Positions 19,158 to 25,892 of a stretch of DNA of 64,000 nt are shown one piece after another. Location: positions 1 through 64,000 of the forward strand of contig NZ_CAMYLS010000010.1 of assembly GCF_947259345.1 (NCBI RefSeq), in the 5' to 3' direction. Under the pieces are notes generated by a model. That model had not been told where the DNA came from. It saw only the letters and a program-made list of their open reading frames with translations, and did not search any database. The first letter of the stretch is position 1, and each line of letters starts with the position of its first letter. Position numbers and translations under genes: made by a program. This DNA is from an uncultured Maricaulis sp. (GTDB lineage: Bacteria; Pseudomonadota; Alphaproteobacteria; Caulobacterales; Maricaulaceae).

Positions 19158-19736
19158 ATGACCATTCTTGCAGCCCTGCTTCTGGCGGTTGCCCAACCGG
19201 CGGCTGCCGAAGTCCCGTCAGATACCGGGATAGACGCGTTCGAGCCGCAGGGTTTCACGACCCGCTTCACGGTCGAGATCGCGGCCCCGATCACCGAGGT
19301 GTTCGAGGCCGCGACCGGCGATGTCACCGGTTGGTGGGATCACAGTTTCTGGCCGAACCCGGCCGAAATGGTGATCGAGCCGCGCTTTGACGGCCGCTTT
19401 TATGAACGCTTCGAGGCGGGGTCGGACAATGGCACCTTGCATGCGCGGGTGATCTTTGTGCGAGCGCCGCATCAATTGCGACTGCATGGTCCCCTTGGTC
19501 TCTCCGGCCGGGCTTTCGACCTGGTCACGAGCTGGTCGCTCGCGGAAATCGATGCGGGTGAGGCGACGGCCTTTACCGTCGAATTGCATATGGCCGGGGA
19601 AGTGGATGCGGAATTGGCCGGTATCGTGCGCTCGGTCTGGGTGCATTTTATCGATGACCGACTGAGGCCCTGGGTTGAAGCCGACTGCCATTTGACGCCG
19701 GATGTGCCTTGTTCAGCCTTCGCCGATCAGCCTTGA
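19158..19736 (+). CDS. Secreted SRPBCC (AHSA1/polyketide cyclase-like) domain protein
   Basis: 192-aa protein with a signal peptide (MTILAALLLAVAQPAAAE) and one START/Bet v1-like ligand-binding domain. Recognisable elements are FTTRFTVEIAAPITEVFEAA, GWWDHSF, EPRFDGRFYERFE, LHARVIFVRAPHQLRLHGPL and a long C-terminal helix including ELAGIVRSVWVHFIDDRLRPW. The fold binds hydrophobic ligands; the ligand here is unknown, and periplasmic export is unusual for the family. The 3' end overlaps the longest reading frame of the next gene, but the chosen start of that gene lies 37 bp after this stop. Confidence 0.75.
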   Translation: MTILAALLLAVAQPAAAEVPSDTGIDAFEPQGFTTRFTVEIAAPITEVFEAATGDVTGWWDHSFWPNPAEMVIEPRFDGRFYERFEAGSDNGTLHARVIFVRAPHQLRLHGPLGLSGRAFDLVTSWSLAEIDAGEATAFTVELHMAGEVDAELAGIVRSVWVHFIDDRLRPWVEADCHLTPDVPCSAFADQP

Positions 19737-19773
19737 CCTTGGCAGCTCCCCGCACCAGCCCTATCTCAGGGAC

Positions 19774-20409
19774 ATGACGGATTTCGAGGACCTTCCCGGA
19801 CGCTTGCCGCTCTTCCCGTTGGGCGGTGCCATTCTCCTGCCCGGAGAAATCCTGCCGTTGAATGTGTTTGAGCCTCGCTATCTCAACATGGTGGACGATG
19901 CCCGTAACGGAAGCGGGCATATCGGCATTATCCAGAGCCGCTCGGGCAGCAATCCGGAGAAACCAGAATTGGCGCCGATCGGGGGTGCAGGGCGGTTGAA
20001 GCAATGGCAGGAAACGGAAGACGGTCGCTATCTGATCACCCTTGTTGGCGTGAGCCGCTTCCGCGTGCGTCGGGAAGTCGCGGCGGACAAGCCCTATCGG
20101 GTCGCCGAAGCGGATTATGCCGATTTCGCCAATGATCTCTTGCCGCGCCAAATTACGGATGCTGACCGTGATCGGCTGCTTGGCTTGTTGCAGGCCTGGT
20201 TCGAGGCGGAACAGCTCGCCGCTGACTGGCGCACGCTTCGGGAGGCACCCTTGCCGGTTCTGGTTGATCAATTGGCCATGTCGGCCCCTTTCCCCGCCGC
20301 CGACCGGCAAGCCTTGCTGGAAGCATCGAATACGACTGCGCGGCTGAATCTGATGCAGGATCTGTTGGCCGAGCGGATCGCCGGCAATGCCGGCGGATCG
20401 ATGCAATAG
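19774..20409 (+). CDS. LON substrate-binding (N-terminal) domain protein
   Basis: 211-residue protein made of a stand-alone LON N-terminal domain without protease or ATPase parts. It has LPLFPLGGAILLPGEILPLNVFEPRYLNMVDDA at its start, then GHIGIIQ, GGAGRLKQWQETEDGRYLITLVGVSRFRV and a helical C-terminal half. Free-standing members (YcaP/LonN type) are widespread in Alphaproteobacteria and may bind unfolded proteins; the function is not proven. The ATG at 19774 sits next to the conserved domain; a longer frame from 19702 would run back into the preceding gene. Confidence 0.85.
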   Translation: MTDFEDLPGRLPLFPLGGAILLPGEILPLNVFEPRYLNMVDDARNGSGHIGIIQSRSGSNPEKPELAPIGGAGRLKQWQETEDGRYLITLVGVSRFRVRREVAADKPYRVAEADYADFANDLLPRQITDADRDRLLGLLQAWFEAEQLAADWRTLREAPLPVLVDQLAMSAPFPAADRQALLEASNTTARLNLMQDLLAERIAGNAGGSMQ

Positions 20410-20412
20410 GCG

Positions 20413-20787
20413 TCAGCCGGTCAGCCAGTCCCTGGCAGGGCTCTTGGAGGTAAAAGCGCGAGCCTGGTCACCATTTCGAGCATGTGCCTCACAAGCCAGG
20501 TTGGCCTCGGCGTGCTGTTCGGAGCGAATGACATAAGCCACGCGATAGCCCTTGAAGAGCCGCGCGACAAAGCGCGTCCGTTCCTCCCACTCCATGGCGG
20601 TCAGATCATAATCCGCATCTCGGATGTCGTAGAGCACCAGACGTGATCTGAGTTGCTTGGCGATGATGGTGAAGGCGGAAGCGGGTGCGCGCTCGCTGCC
20701 CGCCTTGCGTTCGCCCTGGGCACGGAGCTCGATGACGCCGTCACTGAGCTGAAGGTCGAACCCTTCCATGGAATAGCTGGAACTCAT
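20413..20787 (-). CDS. SpoIIAA/STAS-like small protein, paralogue 1
   Basis: 124-aa protein: MSSSYSMEGFDLQLSDGVIE at the start, a beta-alpha pattern LVLYDIRDADYDLTAMEWEE, then FVARLFKGYRVAYVIR. It is clearly paralogous to the next gene (20833-21231): both share YSMEGFD, D-R-A-Y and EWEER-R-ARL-G in the same order. The pattern of a strand ending in a D-R motif followed by an EWEER helix is reminiscent of SpoIIAA-like STAS domains, but I could not confirm that by eye. An in-frame GTG at 20796 would add three residues. Convergent with the LON-domain gene, with stops only a few bases apart. Confidence 0.6.
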   Translation of the reverse strand: MSSSYSMEGFDLQLSDGVIELRAQGERKAGSERAPASAFTIIAKQLRSRLVLYDIRDADYDLTAMEWEERTRFVARLFKGYRVAYVIRSEQHAEANLACEAHARNGDQARAFTSKSPARDWLTG

Positions 20788-20832
20788 ACCTGCCACCCGT
20801 CCGGCCCCAGAAAATGCGCACCCGCGCGGAGC

Positions 20833-21231
20833 TTAGCGTGTTGCGGCGCTTTCGGTCACCCCACGCAGCCAAATTCGCGCCTCCTGGCGTGAGCGGCAGG
20901 ACAGACCCTGGCCGTTTCGCATGTCGAGGTGATGCAGGACGCGTGCGACCTGAGCGTCCTGGTCCTGGCGATTGACGAAGGCTGTCGGCCGTCCCTGGCA
21001 AAGGCGGGCAATCAATCGCGCGCGCTCTTCCCATTCAGAATCGCTGAAATGGTAATGAGCGCCGCGCACATCGAAGAGAATGGCGCGGGTATCCGAATTG
21101 GCCAGAAAGGACTCGAAGGACCGCCGGGGATCGCGTCCCATGGCGGCCGTGCGCGTGCCGTCTGTCCGCATCTCCAGCACGTGGCCGTCAATGCGGATGT
21201 CAAAGCCTTCCATCGAATAGGCCTGGGCCAC
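20833..21231 (-). CDS. SpoIIAA/STAS-like small protein, paralogue 2
   Basis: 132-aa protein starting at a GTG with AGGGAG six to seven bases upstream; longer frames up to 21369 lack such a site and run through non-conserved sequence. Key segments are AYSMEGFDIRIDGHVLEMRT, AILFDVRGAHYHFSDSEWEE and RARLIARLCQGRPTAFVNRQ, aligning end to end with its neighbour at 20413-20787 (45 bp apart, same strand). The pair probably arose by tandem duplication and then diverged. Function is not known; a role as a regulatory STAS-type partner is only a structural guess. Confidence 0.6.
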   Translation of the reverse strand: MAQAYSMEGFDIRIDGHVLEMRTDGTRTAAMGRDPRRSFESFLANSDTRAILFDVRGAHYHFSDSEWEERARLIARLCQGRPTAFVNRQDQDAQVARVLHHLDMRNGQGLSCRSRQEARIWLRGVTESAATR

Positions 21232-21335
21232 GCGCTCTCCCTTACATCGTGAAGGGGCGGTTATGGCGCCAATCATGCCGAGAATAAGGCGCTTTGGCCA
21301 CTCATGGCGGGCAACCGCCATGCGCCATCGGGTAG

Positions 21336-21887
21336 CTAGTCCGGCACGCGGGCCTGCAGGCAGGCACAATTGCGCATCTCATTGGCGCACAATCGATCCA
21401 GCCATTCGTCCAGGGCGATGGCGAGAACGCGCTGCTGGGACCAGTTCATCTGTACCGAGACGGTCCCGAGCCGACGCTTCTGCTCGGCGGTCAGACGAAC
21501 AGTTGCGCGATGCTCGAGCGGGGCGTCAGGTCCGGGCAGTGGGGGCGGGATATTGGGGGCCGCTCCTCCACTGCAACACCCGCCCAGCGGCGAAGCGGAA
21601 GCAGGTGTTTCCCGGCGCCGCCTCGCGGACGGGCCGGAACCGGATTCAGACGCCGGGTGTGCGACCGGCGCAGGCTTGCCCGCGGGAGACGCCGTCTTGC
21701 GGGCAATCAGGGATGAGCGGGTGTCGTCGTCCTCGCGCGCCAGGTTTTCCGGGCGCGGCGGATCAATGTCCCGGCGCTGCGGCAAGTCTGTATAGGAGAC
21801 CTGGCCCAGGGGTGAGGGGATGGCCGGCGAGGCTTCGCCCTTGCGGGCCAGGAGACCGGCATGAAGGCTGGCGTATTTGGCGCTCAT
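21336..21887 (-). CDS. ParA-partner protein with disordered N-terminus and ribbon-helix-helix-like C-terminus
   Basis: 183-aa protein encoded 23 bp after the orphan ParA gene. Residues 1-120 are Pro/Ser/Arg/Gly-rich and probably disordered (GQVSYTDLPQRRDIDPPRPE, SLIARKTASPAGKPAPVAHP). The C-terminal 60 residues (HRATVRLTAEQKRRLGTVSV, QQRVLAIALDEWLDRL) look like a strand plus two helices of a ribbon-helix-helix DNA-binding or dimerisation module. A disordered arm on a small DNA-binding domain next to ParA is the layout of ParB-like activators that stimulate ParA ATPase. The gene has no recognised family. The ATG at 21887 is preceded by AAGGAC; an upstream ATG at 21914 would overlap parA. Confidence 0.6.
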   Translation of the reverse strand: MSAKYASLHAGLLARKGEASPAIPSPLGQVSYTDLPQRRDIDPPRPENLAREDDDTRSSLIARKTASPAGKPAPVAHPASESGSGPSARRRRETPASASPLGGCCSGGAAPNIPPPLPGPDAPLEHRATVRLTAEQKRRLGTVSVQMNWSQQRVLAIALDEWLDRLCANEMRNCACLQARVPD

Positions 21888-21910
21888 GGAGATGTCCTTC
21901 CTGTCGGGGC

Positions 21911-22849
21911 TCACGCCGTGAAACGGCGGCCGAAAGGTTGATGGGCGGTGCGGCGGCGGTCCGGCTTGCCCGGCGGCGGACCGCTATCGGCCTTGCGGCG
22001 ATCGACCCCGTCCCAGTTGGAATTGGCGGAGGCGGCGGGTTCGGGCGGTGGCGGTGCACCTGTGCCGGCGAGGGCATAGCCCGGCTGGTCTTCCAGCGCG
22101 TCCTCGTCGTCATCGACTTCCTGGCCCGACATGCCGGCCGTGGCCGGTGACAGGATGTCGGCCTCGAAGGTGGAGCGCGGCGGCCGGTCCAGCATGTCGC
22201 GCGGATCACTGGCCCGCATGCGCATCAGCCGGTCATCGAGATAGGCCCACAGATTGGCGACTTCGCTGGCCGAGCGGCTGGTTTCGGAGACTTCACCGAC
22301 CGTGCGGCCATCAATCATCGAGGCGGCAAAGTCGACGCGATGGTGCAGTGTCACCGGGGCCACCGTGCCGTGCTGGGAGAGGGCGACCGCGGTCTCGCCG
22401 GTGATCCGGGCCCGGGCGGTGGCCGAATTGATCACGAAAACCAGCGGCTTGGCCTGAATTTGCACGATATCGACGGTCGGTCCGACGGCGCGCAGATCAT
22501 GCGGGCTGGGCCGGGTCGGCAGCACGACCAGATCGGCATGGGTGATCACCTCGGCAATGGTCGAGGTCACGGCGGGCGGCGTGTCGATGATGATCAACCG
22601 ATAGCCGGCCTCCGAGAGCAATTTGATGTCGCGCCCCAGATCCGGCACGGAGATGCGGGCGAAGGCGGGGACGGCGCTGGACCGCGCATTCCACCATTTC
22701 GCCATCGAGCCTTGCGGATCGGTATCGATCAGCGCGACCGGTCCCGCGCCGGACACTTCCGCCTGCACCGCCATGTGCGCCGAAACGGTGGTCTTGCCGG
22801 ACCCGCCCTTTTGCGACGCGAAGACCACGACTTGAGCCTTGCCTGCCAT
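21911..22849 (-). CDS. ParA/MinD-family partitioning ATPase (orphan)
   Basis: 312-aa deviant Walker ATPase. The Walker A motif is KGGSGKTT at residues 14-21 (signature lysine 14), A' is ALIDTDPQGSMAKWW, and Walker B is YRLIIIDTPPAVTS. Enzymes of this family dimerise on ATP, bind DNA nonspecifically and position cargo such as plasmids, chemoreceptor clusters or carboxysomes. The C-terminal 90 residues are a Pro/Ala-rich tail not seen in minimal ParA. It is not the chromosomal parA, because no parB, gidA/gidB or parS-like cluster is nearby. GAGGTGCT lies upstream of the ATG at 22849. It forms a two-gene unit with the RHH-like protein. Confidence 0.85.
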   Translation of the reverse strand: MAGKAQVVVFASQKGGSGKTTVSAHMAVQAEVSGAGPVALIDTDPQGSMAKWWNARSSAVPAFARISVPDLGRDIKLLSEAGYRLIIIDTPPAVTSTIAEVITHADLVVLPTRPSPHDLRAVGPTVDIVQIQAKPLVFVINSATARARITGETAVALSQHGTVAPVTLHHRVDFAASMIDGRTVGEVSETSRSASEVANLWAYLDDRLMRMRASDPRDMLDRPPRSTFEADILSPATAGMSGQEVDDDEDALEDQPGYALAGTGAPPPPEPAASANSNWDGVDRRKADSGPPPGKPDRRRTAHQPFGRRFTA

Positions 22850-23010
22850 TTCAGCACCTCTCCCGTCTGACCGCCTGCTGGCCGTCTCATGGAGGGTCAT
22901 GAAAACAGGCATGTCTTGCCCGAGGTCTAAGCTTCGCCCGGGAATTTAAGTCGAAATTTCGCCGTATTGTCTGAGTCTTGTGACGCAGCATGCTGCAAGG
23001 AGCCCGACCC

Positions 23011-23193
23011 ATGGCCGAAAAGACGGTCACATCCGGTGACATTATCCGCATCATCGCTGCCGTCCTGCTGCCACCGCTCGGTGTCTTTTTGCAGGTCGGG
23101 ATCGGGATCCAGTTCTGGATCAATATCGTGCTGACCATTCTCGGCTATATCCCGGGCATTGTGCACGCCGTCTGGATCATCGCCCGGCGCTGA
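23011..23193 (+). CDS. Pmp3/UPF0057 (YqaE-like) small membrane protein
   Basis: 60-aa proteolipid with the two-helix Pmp3 signature: IIRIIAAVLLPPLGVFLQVG (first helix with the PPLGVFLQ turn) and IQFWINIVLTILGYIPGIVH (second). These proteins sit in the plasma membrane and are linked to membrane potential and salt or cold stress in other organisms. The ATG at 23011 is the natural start; the frame extends to 22990 without a ribosome site. Confidence 0.9.
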   Translation: MAEKTVTSGDIIRIIAAVLLPPLGVFLQVGIGIQFWINIVLTILGYIPGIVHAVWIIARR

Positions 23194-23301
23194 CCGCCTC
23201 CCGCAGGTCGTTTGGTCGGGCAGGGGACGCGTTCACAGCCAGTCCCGCCCGGAGCCGGCAACACCTCATGCTAGGCTGTCTGCCAGCTGAGGAGATTTGC
23301 C

Positions 23302-24282
23302 ATGCCCGAGCCGACCGGAACCGAGACCGCCCTGAACCGCTATACCGCGCTCTACGAGGCGCTGGGGCGTGCGCGGCCGAAGCCGGATGGCGATGCGCGT
23401 CCCTTCGCGGCCGCAGCCCTGATCCGGGCGCCGCAGGGCGAGGCGGGGCAGGATGTGCGCAGCCTGGTGCAGCGCACCCGTGAGCATTTCCGCACCCTGA
23501 AGGAGGAATCCGGCGGCTGGCGGGCGCCCAGCGGGGCCCTGCGCTGGATTTATGCCGCGATGATGGCCGCCCAGTCGATCGACCCGCAGCGCTATTTCGC
23601 CCTGCGCGATGCCCTCAAGGCTGCCCGCAAGGCGTCGGGCACCGGCACGCTTTATGCCGGCGGCTCCCGCGCGGCGCTGATCCTGTCCCTGTCGGACGAG
23701 ACGACCGAGACCCTGATCGCCCGTTTCTTTGCCATCAAGGCGGCGATCAAGCCGCCCTGGTGGCGCCGTGACATGTCGGTCACCGACATGTTTTCGGCCG
23801 CCCATGCCGCCGATGGGGCGACGCCGGGCGAGATCGTGGCACGCCGTGATGCCGCCGAGGCCATCTTCGCCGCTGACCGCGTGCTCAAGGGGCACAAGCG
23901 CGAAGGCGCCCGCCTGTGCACGCTGATGGGCACCAATCCGCACCAGGTCGTGGCCGGCTTTGACGCCCTGCGCCAGGCCGCCAGGGCGGAGAAAAAGCTG
24001 CGGCACGACCATGACAGGACCATGCTGGTCGCCTGGGCCTGCGAGGGCCTGGAACCGGCCGACATGGCCGCGATCGAAGGCCTGCGCGAAGCCCTGCCGC
24101 GCCGCTGTGGCGGCGCCGGTCATGCCCGCACGCGCCTGGCGCACCAGGTCCTGATCGCCGACCGTCCCGCTCCGCCGGGCACCAGCATCTCCGCCATCAG
24201 CGCGGTCATCGCCGCCCAGGCCGCCATGGTCGCCGCCATCGTCGCCTCAACCTCTGCTGCGACGACGGTGACATCGAGCTAG
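23302..24282 (+). CDS. Uncharacterised helical protein, DUF4003-like
   Basis: 326-aa soluble, mostly helical protein. The order of features (LVQRTREHFRTLKEESGGWR, TGTLYAGGSRAALILSLSDE, TDMFSAAHAADGATPGEIVA, HDRTMLVAWACEGLEPADMA and an Ala-rich ending SAVIAAQAAMVAAIVAST) resembles the DUF4003 family known mainly from Firmicutes, but the match is by pattern only. Its start follows GAGGAG. It is monocistronic with several hundred bases of non-coding DNA downstream. No function can be suggested. Confidence 0.55.
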   Translation: MPEPTGTETALNRYTALYEALGRARPKPDGDARPFAAAALIRAPQGEAGQDVRSLVQRTREHFRTLKEESGGWRAPSGALRWIYAAMMAAQSIDPQRYFALRDALKAARKASGTGTLYAGGSRAALILSLSDETTETLIARFFAIKAAIKPPWWRRDMSVTDMFSAAHAADGATPGEIVARRDAAEAIFAADRVLKGHKREGARLCTLMGTNPHQVVAGFDALRQAARAEKKLRHDHDRTMLVAWACEGLEPADMAAIEGLREALPRRCGGAGHARTRLAHQVLIADRPAPPGTSISAISAVIAAQAAMVAAIVASTSAATTVTSS

Positions 24283-24668
24283 GCCGGGGCCCGGACGCAG
24301 GCACGCCTTTGTCCCCGTACGCGTCAGCGCCGGAGGGAGGAGAGGGGAACGGGATGTCGGCCAATGCCGATAACCGGTTGATTTGATAACGTGACATCGT
24401 CGACATCCCGTCCGCGGAGTTTTCCCGGGCTGTCTCCACCCCGATTCCAATGCGTCAGGTAGATGGGGTCGGTCGTTTAGTGCCCCGCGACCTGGTCGCA
24501 CGCCCTGCCAGCGCCAATGGCTGTCACACTACCGCCCGGACAGGCTCCGCACGCTTCCGGGCACAAGTGACTGAGCTCGCGCCTCCCGTCCCGAAAACCG
24601 AGGGCATTATCGCGTGGTGGAGAGGGGGGAGGATAAGTTTGGCTGATTTTTTTGTCGGCACACACTTT
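24283..24668. other. Non-coding stretch without a recognisable gene
   Basis: No open frame here has a start site, codon bias or conserved motif. The only structure noted is an 11-bp inverted repeat, ACGGGATGTCG (24349-24359) against CGACATCCCGT (24401-24411), around an AT-rich loop that contains GATTTGATAACG. The stretch leads into the repeat cassette that begins at 24669. Confidence 0.5.
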
Positions 24669-24770
24669 CCCTCTCCCTTGGGAGAGGGGCAGGGTGAGGG
24701 GTAAACCCCGGTGAACGCAGGAGTTTTCCCCCTCATCCGCGCTACGCGCACCTTCTCCCAAGGGAGAAGG
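24669..24770. repeat. Palindromic repeat cassette (102 bp)
   Basis: The left end folds as CCCTCTCCC/GGGAGAGGG (24669-24688), and the right end folds as CCTTCTCCC/GGGAGAAGG (24751-24770). The two ends are near inverted copies of one another. The inner flanks GTGAGGGGT and CCCCCTCAT are also complementary. It has the same architecture as the cassette at 25444-25594. Confidence 0.65.
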
Positions 24771-24889
24771 AAAGGGGTGCGCAGCGGGGATAAGTTGCGT
24801 CAATAGCCGCGCATCCGCGCTCGCCCATTTGGCTCATTGTACAGTCATCTTCGCCTCGCTAGCTTGAGCCGACAGACAGGGGACAGTTC

Positions 24890-25435
24890 ATGACACCGAC
24901 CACACGCACGCTACTCGCCAGCCTCGCCGCGCTTTCCGCACTCGCCGCACCGGCCCTGGCCCAGAAGGGCGCCGCGCCCGCGGCGACGGCCGATTGCGGT
25001 CTCTCCGCGACGGCGGACTGGGGCGGCGATCCGGCCAGCGGACTGACCGCCCGGGCCGTCACGGCTTGCGACGCGAACGGCCGCATCCACGCCACGCTCA
25101 GCCTGGTCGATGCCACCGGCACGACGCAGTTTGAGGCCCGCTACCCGACCGACGAGGTCATGCTCCTCGCCTGGGCCGAGCCGGGCCAGCTCGCCCCCGC
25201 CCTCGCGGACTGGCTGACCGCCTTCACCGATCTCGACAACACCACCCACATCCCCGGCCCCGACGCCGAATTCCCCTTCTACGCAGCCGAAGACCTCACC
25301 GAGACCGACATCAACACCCTGCGCACCGAGGCACGCGACATGGCCTGCTATGTCCAGGGGATGGAAAGCGCGAATTGCCTGGTGCGTGAAGGCGATGGCG
25401 TGCGCGAAATCGGCTTGATGCTGTTTCCGGGCTAG
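24890..25435 (+). CDS. Secreted hypothetical protein
   Basis: 181-aa exported protein. The signal peptide ends near residue 25 (SALAAPALAQ). The mature part contains four cysteines (ADCGLSATADWG, AVTACDANGRIH, DMACYVQG, ANCLVREG), suggesting two disulfides, and a mixed alpha/beta composition. I do not recognise a family. The ATG is preceded by GGGGACAG. It is bracketed on both sides by palindromic repeat cassettes, which mark this stretch as free of selection for compactness. Confidence 0.7.
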   Translation: MTPTTRTLLASLAALSALAAPALAQKGAAPAATADCGLSATADWGGDPASGLTARAVTACDANGRIHATLSLVDATGTTQFEARYPTDEVMLLAWAEPGQLAPALADWLTAFTDLDNTTHIPGPDAEFPFYAAEDLTETDINTLRTEARDMACYVQGMESANCLVREGDGVREIGLMLFPG

Positions 25436-25443
25436 GTTTTCCG

Positions 25444-25594
25444 CCTCTCCCCGACCGGGGAGAGGTCCCGGAGCGCACCAGCGCGCCGGGGGTGAGGGGC
25501 GCGCCGCCCTGCGGCGCCAGGGAAGGTTTTTAATGGGCGCTGTCGCGCCGCCCCTCATCGACCCTGCGGGCCACTTCTCCCCGGTCGCGGAGAA
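25444..25594. repeat. Palindromic repeat cassette (151 bp)
   Basis: The left end is the hairpin CCTCTCCCC-GAC-GGGGAGAGG; the right end is CTTCTCCCC-GGTCG-GGAGAAG. The interior has complementary GGGTGAGGGGCG and CGCCCCTCATC blocks near the ends. Same design as 24669-24770, with a different middle. Confidence 0.65.
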
Positions 25595-25604
25595 GCAATT
25601 GAGG

Positions 25605-25704
25605 CCCTTCCCCTTGATGGGGAAGGTGGGCCGGCGCGGAGCGCCGGGTCGGAAGGGGTGAAACGCGCAGCGTTCCGGCTCCGGCCGTCCATCACCCACT
25701 CCGT
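25605..25704. repeat. Truncated second copy of the 8930-9082 repeat
   Basis: The sequence from CCTTCCCCTTGATGGGGAAGG through GTGGGCCGGCGCG, GGTGAAACGCG, CAGCGTTCC and CACCCACTCCGT matches the left two thirds of the complete copy at 8930-9082. It stops dead after ACTCCGT at 25704, where the complete copy continues with its right inverted-repeat end. The following bases (ATTGACAATTAGAGCGTG) are of a different, lower-GC character, so this is a rearrangement junction. Confidence 0.7.
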
Positions 25705-25787
25705 ATTGACAATTAGAGCGTGTCCAGAAAAAGTGTGATCGTTAGGGGAAGGGGTAGCGCCCGGAAACTAGCGTGCTTTATGCACTA
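25705..25787. other. AT-richer leader of the islet, with a hairpin before the tRNA-like gene
   Basis: It includes GAGCGTGTCCAGAAAAAGTG, which resembles the ends of some insertion sequences though no family can be named, and a small hairpin GTGC-TTTAT-GCAC at 25773-25785. A promoter for the tRNA-like gene must lie here; TTGACA at 25706-25711 is a fair -35 element, but no convincing -10 follows at normal spacing. Confidence 0.35.
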
Positions 25788-25861
25788 CGCAATGGTAGCT
25801 CAGTGGATAGAGCGTTCGCCTGCTAAGCGAAGGGTCGGGGGTTCGAATCCCCCCCATTCGT
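25788..25861 (+). tRNA. tRNA-like gene, anticodon GCT (Ser codons AGC/AGU), atypical
   Basis: A cloverleaf is readable: D-stem GCTC/GAGC (25798-25801, 25810-25813), anticodon stem TTCGC/GCGAA with loop CTGCTAA, variable loop GGGTC, and T-stem GGGGG/CCCCC with loop TTCGAAT. The acceptor stem pairs AATGG with CCATT, then needs a bulged C (25790) to continue with CG/CG. Bacterial serine tRNAs have a long variable arm; this one has five bases, so the anticodon and body disagree. No CCA is encoded after the acceptor stem. It may be a decayed, chimeric or specialised tRNA. It lies 14-32 bp in front of the DUF5343 gene on the same strand. Confidence 0.6.
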
Positions 25862-25892
25862 TTCCAAATCAACGATGGTTTCTGGATCTTTT

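Noticed and set aside
21263-22150. 295-codon plus-strand frame opposite parA and its partner
   Set aside because: Arg/Pro/Ala-rich translation with no signature; the minus-strand genes have ribosome sites and a Walker motif.
24450-24704. 84-codon frame in the intergenic region
   Set aside because: No ribosome site, no conserved residues, runs into a repeat hairpin.
25705-25735. Possible insertion-sequence end (GAGCGTGTCCAGAAAAAGTG)
   Set aside because: Resembles some IS termini but no matching second end, target duplication or transposase is present; kept only as a remark on the islet leader.
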